Assembly: GCA_003132145.1 (NCBI GenBank) | Contig: PKWU01000018.1 | Span: 1 to 61,371, forward strand | Direction: 5' to 3' | Origin: Granulicella sp. | GTDB taxonomy: Bacteria; Acidobacteriota; Terriglobia; Terriglobales; Acidobacteriaceae | Length of the DNA: 61,371 bases | In this document: piece after piece, positions 25,270 to 34,251 of the stretch | How the letters are laid out: each line of letters opens with the position of its first letter | Position numbering within the stretch: the first letter of the stretch is position 1 | Position numbers and translations under genes: made by a program | Notes under the pieces: model-generated | Database searches by the model: none | Seen by the model: only the letters and a program-made list of their open reading frames with translations | Told to the model about the DNA's origin: nothing

Positions 25270-26305
25270 GCTGCGCGTCTCTCAGGCTTTGCAGGCGGTC
25301 GAGGATGAGGCGGAGTTGGTGGTCGTTGTGATAGCCCGAGCGTTCGGCACGCTGGCGACCAGCGCGGGCGATGCGCTCGCGGGCGGCTTCATCGGGCAGA
25401 TAGAGCGCGATCTTGCGGATGCACTCCTCCACGGTGGAGAAGAAGACGGCCTCCTTGTCCTCGACGAAACGGCTGAGATGGCCTTCGCATCGTTCGACCA
25501 TTAAAAAGCCGCAGCAGCCGGCGATCTCGAAGCTCTTGTGCGCGACCTCATCCTGGTTGGATTTGGTTAGAAAGCTGAGATTGATCTTCGATCTCCAGAT
25601 CCCGGTGCGATAGGCGTCCTCCATCAGCTCGCCCTCGCGGAAGAGCTTTGCGAAGTTGGCGGGAGCGAGAGCTTTTTTCCAGGCCCGTTCCGCGCCGGAG
25701 ATGACGACGGGGAAGCCGGCTTCGGAGAGACGGCTGAGGAACTCGGCGCGGTCATCGTAGGGTGAGCCGATAAACGAGACCTCGCGGTCGCGGTCGGCGT
25801 CCGACCAGCCCTGCGGTGGAGGAAAGTGCGCGACGCGGTCGTAGGCAGTCTGGACCTTGATGACATCCCGGGCACCGTGGCGTTTGAGGTCGGTGACGCT
25901 AACGTCCCTCTGGGTGCAGTGGAGATCGAAACATGGGATGGACTTCTTGTACAGGCGCAGGCCCGAGTCGCGGCGCGGGCCGAATGCATTGTCGATCATG
26001 TAACAGACGGTCTGGATTCCCAGTGCGCGGCAGCGGAGAACGGTGGCGGGCTGGAGTTGGAGCACCTTGTCCGCCCAGAGGAGGTCGGGCCTGTGCTGGG
26101 CGGCGAGACGGAGGATGTCGCGGTTCAGGCGCCTCACATCCGGGCCGGCGGCCAGCAGGAAGGCGAGCTTGCCAAGGACTCTGTTCTTTGTGGCGTAGGA
26201 GTTGGTGTCCAGGGGGACGATCTCGTGTCCCATGCGCTGGAGAGCCAACATGCGCGCGCGGGCGGTGCATCCCTGTTCCAACTGGCTGATGTATAGAATC
26301 TTCAT
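25253..26305 (-). CDS. CgeB-like glycosyltransferase
   Basis: The 350-aa protein resembles the CgeB/DUF3880-type glycosyltransferases. It starts with MKILYISQLEQGCTARARML, has a mid-region CYMIDNAFGPRRDSGLRLYK and a C-terminal half with EVSFIGSPYDDRAEFLSRL, SKINLSFLTKSNQDEVAHKS and EIAGCCGFLMVERCEGH. This last pattern (glycosyl transferase family 1-like, EIxAxGGF) is typical of CgeB proteins. It is convergent with the preceding GT4 gene; its stop codon lies within short heptamer repeats. The acceptor is unknown. Confidence 0.8.
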   Translation of the reverse strand: MKILYISQLEQGCTARARMLALQRMGHEIVPLDTNSYATKNRVLGKLAFLLAAGPDVRRLNRDILRLAAQHRPDLLWADKVLQLQPATVLRCRALGIQTVCYMIDNAFGPRRDSGLRLYKKSIPCFDLHCTQRDVSVTDLKRHGARDVIKVQTAYDRVAHFPPPQGWSDADRDREVSFIGSPYDDRAEFLSRLSEAGFPVVISGAERAWKKALAPANFAKLFREGELMEDAYRTGIWRSKINLSFLTKSNQDEVAHKSFEIAGCCGFLMVERCEGHLSRFVEDKEAVFFSTVEECIRKIALYLPDEAARERIARAGRQRAERSGYHNDHQLRLILDRLQSLRDAQPTTNN

Positions 26306-26497
26306 TCTGCTGCACTCCTCTGCATGTTAACACCGGCGGTTGCCGCGACAGGGCGAGGGACTCCAGCCGTCCGGACAATCGCATGACCTAGTTTCCGTTT
26401 GTTCGCCGTATGGTCGTTGTTTGTTCGCCCCCCCCTCCCCCCCCACCCCCTTTCGGCTGAATTTCGTCCAAGTGCAATTGAATCAAGCGATTACGAT

Positions 26498-26620
26498 GGG
26501 TTATGGACGCTAAAATCGTCATTGCGGACGGGTTACGGGCAAAGTCGTCTAAACATTCGGGTTATGGGTGAAAAACTGGGTTTTTTGCGGGTTGTGGCCG
26601 GTAAAGTAGTCATTCCATTT
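26498..26620. repeat. Four degenerate direct repeats of about 30 bases (GGGTTATGG...)
   Basis: GGGTTATGG or near variants occur at 26498, 26530, 26559 and 26589, spaced 32, 29 and 30 bases. Most are followed by an AAA.TCGTCATT-like block. The copies are too diverged and the spacing too short for a CRISPR array. Confidence 0.5.
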
Positions 26621-26897
26621 CTGTTACCTCTATAATGGTCATTCGCGATGACTTGCGGCGGTACTGGTGCGTTAAATGCGAAGGCCCGGCGGTTGGCCGG
26701 GTCTGTTTGTATCCTACTGCTTTAATTATACGACTTCGAGCATAACTACTATGCCACTTGCGGGGAAGTTTTTTCTCTTTTGTTTTCTGGTGGTTGAGGT
26801 GATTTTGGAGGGCCGATGGGCTTGACACGGCGATTTTGCAGGGAAATTCGAGGAAAAATATTTTCGGTCTCCGAAAAGGGGGTTGCCGCCGCCGAAA

Positions 26898-26931
26898 CCC
26901 ATGTCTCAGAAGCGAGACATGGGGCACCCGC
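26898..26931. repeat. TGGGGCACCC palindromic element
   Basis: CCCATGTCTC (26898-26907) pairs perfectly with GAGACATGGG (26914-26923) around a 6-base loop and is followed by GCACCCGC. Same family as the copies at 27177, 31276, 48758 and 60762. Confidence 0.7.
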
Positions 26932-27008
26932 TTTTGTGACTCATTTCAGACCTGGGCCACCCGCCACCTGGCTGCATTAGCGAGATGCCCGTGGCTAAAG
27001 CCACAATT

Positions 27009-27112
27009 TAATCAGGCTATATTCAGGGGCCTGAAGGCCCCTGCTCCCTCCGGAAAGACATAATCAGGCTATATTCAGGGGCCTGAAGGCCCCTGCTCCC
27101 TCCGGAAAGACA
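27009..27112. repeat. Perfect 52-base tandem duplication containing a palindrome
   Basis: The unit starting TAATCAGGCTATATTCAGGG is present twice in direct contact, 27009-27060 and 27061-27112, with no difference visible. Each unit holds the inverted repeat CAGGGGCCT-GA-AGGCCCCTG. Confidence 0.85.
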
Positions 27113-27176
27113 TGGGCAAAGGCTGCGGAATGACAAACAAAAAGCGCTACGGAATGACAAACAAATTGGCCTGGCA

Positions 27177-27217
27177 CCCACTCTTCGCTGGAAAAAAGCG
27201 AAGGATGGGGCACCCGG
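27177..27217. repeat. TGGGGCACCC palindromic element with a different stem
   Basis: CTTCGCT pairs with AGCGAAG around a GAAAAA-type loop, then GATGGGGCACCCGG follows. The frame of the element is shared with the copies at 9503 and 26898 while the stem sequence is unrelated. Confidence 0.6.
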
Positions 27218-27572
27218 CACCCGGCTTCAGTGGTTGTGCGCCTCTCCCAGGTGCCCAAATGCGAGGCACCTGGGGCACCCGGCACCTGGGGCATCCGGCT
27301 GCTACAACGGCAAATACGGAGATTCTGGCTGCGCCAGAATGACGACGCGGGAGTGGGCCAGCCCCTGCTCCCCTCCGGAAAACGGCAAAGGCAAGCGCTG
27401 TTTGCGGCGCAGCGCCATCCGGCATCTCATCCTAGAAGTAACCTCTTTTCCGACGTTTGAAGCGGTCGTGGAGGTACCTTCGGTGGTGCACCGCAAGGCG
27501 TTTGCGGCCATTGCTTCATGAGAGAATACGCTTGCAATAGGATGAACTTGTTTCTCCGGGTGTGGTGCGCGC

Positions 27573-29393
27573 ATGTGCGGTATCGCGGGATTCATCTCGA
27601 CGGATGAGGAGGTCGAAGCCTCTTCGGTCGATGCAGTTCGGCGCATGACGGACCGGATGCGGCTGCGCGGGCCCGATGCGGAGGGGGTGTGGACGGGCCC
27701 ATGCGTGGCGCTGGGCCACCGGCGGCTCGCCATCCAGGACCTGGACGCGCGCTCCAACCAGCCGATGGTCTCGACCGACGGCAAGTACTGTATCACCTTC
27801 AATGGCGAGATCTACAACTTCCATGAACTGCGGCGCGAGTTGGAGGCAGAGGGCGTGGCCTTCCGCACAACCTCCGATACGGAGGTGTTGCTGGCGTTGT
27901 ATGCGCGCGATGGGGAGCGCATGTTGCCGCGGCTGCGGGGGATGTTCGCGTTTGCCATCTGGGACGCGGCTACGCGCGAGGTGTTTATGGCGCGCGACCC
28001 ATACGGGATCAAGCCGCTCTACTATTCGCAGACGGAGCGCGGCGTGGTGTTTGCGTCGCAGGTGAAGGCGGTACTGGCGTCGGGGCTGGTGGCGGCGAGG
28101 CACGAGACGGCCGGAGTCGCGGGGTTCTATCTGTGGGGAAGCGTGCAGGCGCCGTGGACGCTGTATCGGGGGGTCTTCGCGCTGCCCGCCGGACACTGGA
28201 TGCGGGTGCGCGGAGGCCGCGCCCAGACGCCCGTGTGCTGGAACGACATACGGTGCAACTGGAGGCAGCAAGGCGTCCAGATCTCCGGCGAAGAGTTGCA
28301 GGAGGTGGTACGAGCGGCGGTGACGGATTCGGTGCGCGCCCACCTGGTCTCCGACGTTCCGGTGAGCGTGTTTCTGTCCGGAGGGATCGATTCCGGGACG
28401 ATGGCCAGCCTGATCGCAGAACTGGGCGGGAAGGTGGAGGGGATTACGGTAGGGTTTGACGAATACACCTCTCACCATGAGGACGAGGTCCCGTCGGCGG
28501 ACGTCATCGCCAAACACTACGGTCTGGCGCACCATGTCCGGCGCATCTCGCGGGCGGAGTTCGAGCAGGACATCCCGCAGATTCTGGATGCCATGGACCA
28601 GCCGTCGGTGGATGGCGTGAACACGTGGTTTGCCGCCAAGGCGGCGGCCGAGCGCGGCTACAAGGTGGTGCTCTCCGGGGTGGGCGGCGACGAGCTGTTC
28701 TACGGCTACGACCTGATGAAGCAGCTTCCGCGCGACGCGACGCTGGGGAGGGCGGCGGCGGCGATTCCCGGCGGCCGGTCGCTGGTGGGTACCGCGTGCT
28801 CAATTCTGGCCAATGGACACAGGCATCCCAAGCTGAAGGGCATCGCCGAGTTTATGGGATCGCTGGAGGGAGTGTATTACCTGAAGCGATGCCTCTTCCT
28901 GCCCCAGGAGCTGGGGTTGCTGATGGGAGGAGAGAGTGCTCGGGAGGGGTTGGAGCGGCTGGGCGGCTGGCCTCCCGGCATGGGAAAAGCCAATGCCGTG
29001 AATGACGCGGCGGGGGTCTGCCTGCTGGATTCAACGCTCTATCTGCGCAACATGCTACTGCGCGACAGCGACTGGGCCAGCATGGCGCACTCATTGGAGC
29101 TGCGCACGCCGCTGGTGGACGCCGCGTTGCTGGACGCGCTGAAGTTATGCCATACGAATTTTGCCGGGGGGACGGGCAAGCGACTTCTGGCGCAATCTCC
29201 GGCGCGCCCGTTGCCGGAGGAGATTATCACCCGGCCGAAGTCGGGGTTCGCAGTGCCGATGACACAGTGGCTGGCCGCGGCCACGGAGCGGCGCGAGTGG
29301 AGCAGCATGGCCCTGCTGGCAGATCGCGGGACCCCCTGGACACGCCGCTGGGCCAAGGTGGTGATGGATGAGGGATTCAAGGACGGCCAATGA
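27573..29393 (+). CDS. asnB: Asparagine synthase-type glutamine amidotransferase
   Basis: The 606-aa protein has an N-terminal class II glutaminase domain starting with the catalytic Cys2 (MCGIAGF) and a C-terminal synthetase domain with the PP-loop VFLSGGIDSGTMAS. It either makes asparagine or, as often in polysaccharide clusters, amidates a sugar acid. The gene sits among glycosyltransferases and overlaps the next one by 4 bases, which favours the second role. The start ATG at 27573 must be correct because Cys2 has to follow the initiator Met. Confidence 0.85.
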   Translation: MCGIAGFISTDEEVEASSVDAVRRMTDRMRLRGPDAEGVWTGPCVALGHRRLAIQDLDARSNQPMVSTDGKYCITFNGEIYNFHELRRELEAEGVAFRTTSDTEVLLALYARDGERMLPRLRGMFAFAIWDAATREVFMARDPYGIKPLYYSQTERGVVFASQVKAVLASGLVAARHETAGVAGFYLWGSVQAPWTLYRGVFALPAGHWMRVRGGRAQTPVCWNDIRCNWRQQGVQISGEELQEVVRAAVTDSVRAHLVSDVPVSVFLSGGIDSGTMASLIAELGGKVEGITVGFDEYTSHHEDEVPSADVIAKHYGLAHHVRRISRAEFEQDIPQILDAMDQPSVDGVNTWFAAKAAAERGYKVVLSGVGGDELFYGYDLMKQLPRDATLGRAAAAIPGGRSLVGTACSILANGHRHPKLKGIAEFMGSLEGVYYLKRCLFLPQELGLLMGGESAREGLERLGGWPPGMGKANAVNDAAGVCLLDSTLYLRNMLLRDSDWASMAHSLELRTPLVDAALLDALKLCHTNFAGGTGKRLLAQSPARPLPEEIITRPKSGFAVPMTQWLAAATERREWSSMALLADRGTPWTRRWAKVVMDEGFKDGQ

Positions 29394-30580
29394 GAATCCT
29401 GCATTTCATCCCATCGATCGATGCTGCCACGGGAGGTCCTGTCGAGGGACTCAAGCAACGCTGCGCGATCTATCGCAACAGCGGGCATGAGGTCGAGGTG
29501 GCTTCGCTGGACTCGCCTGAGTTTGTGCGGCAGTACGATTTTCCGGCCAAGGTGGTTGGGCTGGGGCCGGGCTGGGGAACTTACCGCTACTCGCGCCATG
29601 CGATGCCGTGGCTGAAGGCCAACCTGCCGCGCTTCGACGTGGTGATGGTCAATGGCGTGTGGAACTACAACACGATTGCCGCCCATCGCTCGCTTGCCGG
29701 CACCCAGATCCCGTGGGCCGTCTTCCCTCATGGAATGCTCGATCCGTACTTCAAGATGCGCTATCCGTTCAAGCATCTGAAGAAAGTGGTCTACTGGCAT
29801 TGCCTGCTGCGGCGGGCGCTGCGCGATGCAACCGCGGTGCTGTTTACCTGCGAGGAAGAGAAGCTGCAGGCGCGGCAGTCGTTCAGCAGGTACGACGTGC
29901 GCGAAATGGTGGTGCCTTATGGCACATTCGGTCCCGACTGCGACACCGGGGCGGCCAGCCGGGAGTTTCTGGCGCGATGGCCGGAGCTACGCGGCAAACG
30001 GCTGGCGATCTCCCTGGGGCGAATCCATCCCAAGAAAGGGACGGACGTTCTGATCGAGGCGTATGCCGAGACGCTGGGCAAGGACGCGGCGTGGCAGTTG
30101 GTGATCGTGGGCCCCGACCAACTGGGATGGCGGAAGGAACTGGAACCGATGGCGGCGCGGCTCAGCATCGCCGGCCGGATTACCTGGACGGGAAGCCTGG
30201 AGGGCACGCTGAAATGGGGGGCCTTCTCGTCGTCGGAGGTCTTTGTGCTTCCCTCTCACCAGGAGAACTTCGGGATCGTTGTGGCGGAGGCGCTGGCGTG
30301 CGGCCTGCCGGTGATTGTCTCCGACAAGGTGAACATCTGGCGGGAGGTTGTGAGCGGCGGGGCAGGGTTTGTGGGAAAAGATACAATCGGTGGGACCGAG
30401 AGCAACCTGCGCGGCTGGGCTGCGCTGAGCGCGAAAGAGATTGCGGAACTTCGCATCCGCGCCAGGAAATGCTTTCATGACGGGTTCGACTATCACCTGA
30501 CCAGCAGGCGGGCGATGGAGAGTGTCGAGAGTCTGGCCCGGGCCACGCCAAGATATAAGCCGATCGAGAAGAAGAGTTGA
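29390..30580 (+). CDS. Glycosyltransferase, GT4 family
   Basis: This 396-aa GT-B protein has an N-terminal domain with FIPSIDAATGGPVEGLKQRC and a C-terminal domain with LAISLGRIHPKKGTDVLIEA, LVIVGPDQLGWRKELE and the conserved FVLPSHQENFGIVVAEALAC containing the E(x7)E motif. It is translationally coupled to the asparagine synthase-like gene (ATGA) and followed by an acetyltransferase. Its stop codon falls in the first unit of a heptamer repeat array. Confidence 0.87.
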   Translation: MRILHFIPSIDAATGGPVEGLKQRCAIYRNSGHEVEVASLDSPEFVRQYDFPAKVVGLGPGWGTYRYSRHAMPWLKANLPRFDVVMVNGVWNYNTIAAHRSLAGTQIPWAVFPHGMLDPYFKMRYPFKHLKKVVYWHCLLRRALRDATAVLFTCEEEKLQARQSFSRYDVREMVVPYGTFGPDCDTGAASREFLARWPELRGKRLAISLGRIHPKKGTDVLIEAYAETLGKDAAWQLVIVGPDQLGWRKELEPMAARLSIAGRITWTGSLEGTLKWGAFSSSEVFVLPSHQENFGIVVAEALACGLPVIVSDKVNIWREVVSGGAGFVGKDTIGGTESNLRGWAALSAKEIAELRIRARKCFHDGFDYHLTSRRAMESVESLARATPRYKPIEKKS

Positions 30581-30638
30581 TGGTTGATGGTTGATGGTTG
30601 ATGGTTGATGGTTGATGGTTGATGGTTGCTGGTTGCGG
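30576..30638. repeat. Heptanucleotide tandem array GTTGATG, seven perfect plus two variant units
   Basis: Seven consecutive GTTGATG units run from 30576 to 30624, then GTTGCTG and GTTGCGG. The array occupies the junction between the glycosyltransferase stop and the acetyltransferase start. Heptamers are not a multiple of three, so copy changes shift the spacing and frame between the two genes. Confidence 0.9.
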
Positions 30639-30658
30639 AGCGCGAGGCCGAGGCGGGG

Positions 30659-31261
30659 ATGGCAAAGCAGGTGCATTACAACGCGGCGGAGCACATCCCG
30701 GCGGAGACGGCGGCAGACCCGTATCTGCGACCGGCGTTTGCAGCGAGCGACCGGGCGCGGCGGCTGCTATGGAACGTGTGCCGGATGGTGTTGTATCGTC
30801 CATCGCCGCGGCCGATGTTCGCGTGGCGGGCGTTCCTGCTGCGGCGCTTTGGCGCGAGGATGGGGCCAAACTGCAAATTTTATCCAGGCTGCAAGGTCTG
30901 GGCGCCATGGAACCTGATCTGCGCCGACACGGTGGCGGTGGCCGACGGTGCGGCGATCTATAACCCCGCGCGGGTGCGCCTGGGCTCGCACGCCATCCTG
31001 TCGCAGGATGCGTACCTGTGCGGCGCGACCCACGACTACGACGATGCGCGCTTCCCGCTGCTGGCCTACGAGATGGAGGTGGGTGCGTATGCGTGGGTGT
31101 GCGCGCGGGCCTCGGTCTGCCCCGGCGTGAGCGTGGGCGAGGGCGCGGTGCTGGGACTGGGTTCGGTGGCAACCCGCGACCTTGAGCCGTGGGGCGTCTA
31201 CGCGGGGGTTCCCGCGGTGAAGGTGAAGGAACGCAAGAGGCCGGCGGCTTCAAAGGAATGA
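30659..31261 (+). CDS. WcaF-like hexapeptide-repeat acetyltransferase
   Basis: This 200-aa protein resembles colanic acid-type acetyltransferases (WcaF/NodL group). After a helical N-terminus (ARRLLWNVCRMVLYRPSPRP) it has left-handed beta-helix hexapeptide repeats, the active-site region CGATHDYDDARFPLL with the catalytic histidine, and the closing VYAGVPAVKVKERKRP. It likely acetylates the polysaccharide or its precursors. The ATG at 30659 has GAGG 6 bases upstream; an in-frame TTG at 30626 lies inside the heptamer array. Confidence 0.82.
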   Translation: MAKQVHYNAAEHIPAETAADPYLRPAFAASDRARRLLWNVCRMVLYRPSPRPMFAWRAFLLRRFGARMGPNCKFYPGCKVWAPWNLICADTVAVADGAAIYNPARVRLGSHAILSQDAYLCGATHDYDDARFPLLAYEMEVGAYAWVCARASVCPGVSVGEGAVLGLGSVATRDLEPWGVYAGVPAVKVKERKRPAASKE

Positions 31262-31275
31262 TGCGGAACTTCAGT

Positions 31276-31310
31276 CCCACATCTCAAAATCGAGATGTGG
31301 GGCACCCGGC
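31276..31310. repeat. TGGGGCACCC palindromic element
   Basis: CCCACATCTC (31276-31285) pairs perfectly with GAGATGTGGG (31292-31301) around AAAATC and is followed by GCACCCGGC. Compared with the copy at 26898, both arms have changed so that pairing is kept. The rest of the 178-base gap holds only a GGAATGACAAACAAAATGGG motif also found near 27130. Confidence 0.7.
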
Positions 31311-31438
31311 ATTTTCGGTAATGGTGTAGACCAATGTTGAGCAAGCAAAGCAGATTCCTCCGCTTCGCTACGGAATGACAAACAAAATGGGTCTATAGCA
31401 ATTCCGAAAATGCTCTAAAAGCTGCGGGTTCTATTCGC

Positions 31439-31822
31439 TCAGCCGCGCAGTTTGGCGAGCAGGTCGTTGGGGTGGACGGGCTTGGCGAGGACCTCGAACT
31501 CGTGGCCCTCGTGGCGCGCCTTCTCCAACAGATCGGCGGTGGCGGCCTGGCCGCTGAAGAGCAGGACCTTGCAGTTGGGTCTCTTGCGGCGTGCGGCGAT
31601 GGCGGTCTCGATGCCGTTCATGCCGGTCATGATGACGTCCGAGATGAGCATGTCGGGCTGGAAGCTGTCGAGGGCCTCGATGGCAGCTTCGCCGCTAAAG
31701 ACGGCGCGCGCATCGAAGCCGGCCTGGTTCAGGATGATGGCCAGCGTGTTGGCGATGACCTGTTCGTCATCGGCCACGAGGACCTTGCGTTTGGACGGTG
31801 TTGCAGCGGGCGCTTCAGTCAT
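31439..31822 (-). CDS. Single-domain response regulator (receiver only)
   Basis: The 127-aa protein is a lone receiver domain. It has the acidic pair in VLVADDEQVIANTLAI, the phosphorylated aspartate in MLISDVIMTGMNG, and the conserved threonine/serine and lysine positions in LLFSGQ and VLAKPVHP. There is no output domain, so it probably acts through protein contact, like CheY or Spo0F relatives. No kinase gene is nearby. The start at 31822 is used because the upstream part of the open frame (to 32107) has no domain character. Confidence 0.86.
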   Translation of the reverse strand: MTEAPAATPSKRKVLVADDEQVIANTLAIILNQAGFDARAVFSGEAAIEALDSFQPDMLISDVIMTGMNGIETAIAARRKRPNCKVLLFSGQAATADLLEKARHEGHEFEVLAKPVHPNDLLAKLRG

Positions 31823-32132
31823 GCGGAGTGTCCCCAGGTTGGATGGAGTGAGAAAAATTTGCGCATTGCTTCTCCTCGCGCCCCAACAAACAATTCTTTG
31901 TGTACCTTTGTGTACATGTCCAATCATACGCCGCGTCGAGCAAGGGAGCCGGGCGACGTCGTCCATACTGTTCCCGAAGGGTGAGCGGCGCAGGCGCAGG
32001 CGGCCTTCGCGATGCGGCTGTATGTCCAACCCTGAGGGTTGTTTACAGCATCTCACGAAGGAAAGCGCGCAGTGCTTGATTTGTTCAGGCCGCTCGCGTC
32101 GATCCACATAAAATGAGATGGGAGAACGACAG

Positions 32133-33470
32133 ATGGCAGTGATGATGCAGGCCTTCTACTGGGACGCGCCGAAGCAGGAGAAGAAAGAGCACGAGTGGTG
32201 GAACTTCGTCGCCGAGAAGGTGGAGGAACTGGGGCACGCGGGATTCAACGCGCTGTGGCTGCCGCCGGTGAACAAGGCAGCGAGCAACACTTCGATGGGC
32301 TACGACCCGTACGACTACTTCGACCTGGGCGACTTCGACCAGAAGGGTGGCAAGAAGACATGGTATGGCAATCGTGCCGAGCTGGAGGCGCTGATCGCCA
32401 AGGCGCATAAGAACGGCGTGGGGCTCTACGCCGACATGGTGATCAACCACAACGGGGGTGGGGACGAGGAAGAGGTGAATCCTCTGGACGGGCAGAAGCG
32501 TTGGACGAAGTTCAACCCGAAGAGCGGGATATTCGCCCGCAACTACAACCACTTTCATCCCAGCCGCTACGAGCAGGTGATTCTGGAAGGCGAGAACTTC
32601 GCGGGCTACCCGCATCTGTGCCATCGCAACCCGGAGGTGTATGCGGCGATGTACCGCTACGCGCGGATGCTGATCGAGGAGCTTGGCTTCGACGGCTTCC
32701 GCTTCGACTACGCCAAGGGATTTGGCGCGTGGATGATCGGGCTGCTGGCGAAGTATCTCTACGTCAAGGATGGCAAGGACTTTGTGCCATATGTGGTGGG
32801 CGAGTACTGGTCCGGAACGGATGACATCGAGGGCTGGCTGAGCCGCGTCGAAGAGTTTACCGACAATCAGGTCGCGGCGTTCGACTTTCCCCTGCGCTAC
32901 AAGCTGAAGGACGTCTGCGACAAGCCGAACTACGACTTGCGTAACCTGACCGACGGCGGCTCGGTGGTGATGAAGCGACCGCGCCACGCGGCCACCTTCG
33001 TGGACAACCACGACATGGGCACGAACGCCATCGTCAACGACAAGCTGATGGCCTACTCGTTCATCATGGTGCATGAGGGCTATCCGTGCGTCTTCTGGTA
33101 CGACTACTACAACAACGGGCTGGCGCGGACGGGGACGCCGAACGGCATCGACGCGCTGATCGAGGCGCACCACAAGCACGCGGGCGGCGATTCGCAGATC
33201 CTGCACGCCGATCCCGACTTGTACATCATGCAGCGCGTCGGCTGGAAGGACGAGAGCGTCGACCAGCCGGGGCTGATCTATGTGCTGAACAATCTGGGAG
33301 ACAAGTGGAGTGGCACCTCGGTGAAGACCAAGTGGGTCAACCAGAAGTTTGTGCCGATTGCGTGGGACGGGCACGATGAGGCATGGCCGGACGCGCGCAC
33401 CACCGACGGCGAGGGCAACGCCGAGTTCCCTGCCCCGCCGCGCGGCTACGCCATCTACGTGCCGGCGTAG
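32133..33470 (+). CDS. GH13 alpha-amylase, apparently cytoplasmic
   Basis: The 445-aa protein is a glycoside hydrolase family 13 enzyme acting on alpha-1,4-glucans. Conserved regions are MVINHN, the nucleophile region GFRFDYAKGF, the acid/base glutamate in YVVGEYWSG and FVDNHDMG. There is no signal peptide, so it probably works on internal glycogen or maltodextrin. GGGAG stands 8 bases before the ATG at 32133 (MAVMMQAFYW), which is preferred to the ATG at 32118 that has no ribosome site. Confidence 0.88.
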   Translation: MAVMMQAFYWDAPKQEKKEHEWWNFVAEKVEELGHAGFNALWLPPVNKAASNTSMGYDPYDYFDLGDFDQKGGKKTWYGNRAELEALIAKAHKNGVGLYADMVINHNGGGDEEEVNPLDGQKRWTKFNPKSGIFARNYNHFHPSRYEQVILEGENFAGYPHLCHRNPEVYAAMYRYARMLIEELGFDGFRFDYAKGFGAWMIGLLAKYLYVKDGKDFVPYVVGEYWSGTDDIEGWLSRVEEFTDNQVAAFDFPLRYKLKDVCDKPNYDLRNLTDGGSVVMKRPRHAATFVDNHDMGTNAIVNDKLMAYSFIMVHEGYPCVFWYDYYNNGLARTGTPNGIDALIEAHHKHAGGDSQILHADPDLYIMQRVGWKDESVDQPGLIYVLNNLGDKWSGTSVKTKWVNQKFVPIAWDGHDEAWPDARTTDGEGNAEFPAPPRGYAIYVPA

Positions 33471-33551
33471 AGCGCGATGCGAATTATTTCAGTCAATACA
33501 CCAGAGCCGCCATCGCCAGGGTCGATGGGAGCGGAATGCTAATCTAGACTT

Positions 33552-34247
33552 ATGAAATTCGGCGTTCTGGTCTTTCCCGGTTCCAACTGCGATCAAGATA
33601 CGCACCACGCACTGGGCGCGGTGATGGGCGCTCCGGTGACTTATCTGTGGCACGCATCGCACGACCTGGAAGGCTGCGACGCGATCCTCGTCCCCGGCGG
33701 ATTTGCGTATGGCGACTACCTGCGCACCGGAGCGATCGCTCGATTTTCGCCGATCATGCAGAGCGTGCGGCGATTTGCCGACGCGGGCGGCCTGGTGATG
33801 GGCATCTGCAACGGCTTCCAGATCCTGTGCGAGGCCGGGCTGCTGCCCGGCGCGCTGATGCGCAACGCAGGCCAGCGATACGTCTGCCGCCACCTGCATC
33901 TGCGGGTGGAGACGACGAACTCGGCGTTCACCGGTGGACTGGCGCTGGGACAGGTGCTGCAGATGCCCATCGGGCACATGGAGGGCAACTACTTCTGCGA
34001 CGCGGAAACGCTGGCGACGCTGAAGCGCGACGACCGCATTGCGTTTCGCTATGCCACGCCGGCGGGCGAGCTGACCGCGGAGGCGAACCCCAACGGATCG
34101 CTGGAGAACATCGCGGGCATCCTGAGCGAGGGACGCAACGTGCTGGGGATGATGCCGCATCCGGACCGCTCCAGCGAGGCGCTGCTTGGCTCGGCCGACG
34201 GGCTGCTGCTCTTCCAGTCGATGGCGCGCAGCCTGGCCACGGCGTAG
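33552..34247 (+). CDS. purQ: PurQ, phosphoribosylformylglycinamidine synthase glutaminase subunit
   Basis: PurQ supplies ammonia from glutamine to PurL in the fourth step of purine synthesis. The 231-aa protein has [14 protein letters not shown] at the N-terminus, the class I glutaminase nucleophile elbow [10 protein letters not shown] and the His/Glu pair in [14 protein letters not shown]. Length and motifs match the small-subunit PurQ that works with PurS. purS and purL are not in the window. Confidence 0.95.
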   Translation: MKFGVLVFPGSNCDQDTHHALGAVMGAPVTYLWHASHDLEGCDAILVPGGFAYGDYLRTGAIARFSPIMQSVRRFADAGGLVMGICNGFQILCEAGLLPGALMRNAGQRYVCRHLHLRVETTNSAFTGGLALGQVLQMPIGHMEGNYFCDAETLATLKRDDRIAFRYATPAGELTAEANPNGSLENIAGILSEGRNVLGMMPHPDRSSEALLGSADGLLLFQSMARSLATA

Positions 34248-34251
34248 GGCG

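Larger units (their letters stand above)
26306..27572. other. Repeat-rich gene-free stretch of 1.27 kb
   Basis: No credible gene is present; short open frames here are made of repeat sequence. The stretch contains a C-rich homopolymer run (about 26429-26452), four degenerate 30-base direct repeats, several TGGGGCACCC hairpins, a GGCTAAAGCC hairpin near 26988, a perfect 52-base tandem duplication, and repeated GGAATGACAAACAAA motifs (27127 and 27151, also seen near 31371). Confidence 0.7.

Noticed and set aside
26498..26620. Possible CRISPR array
   Set aside because: Repeats are degenerate, no clear equal-length spacers exist and there are no cas genes.
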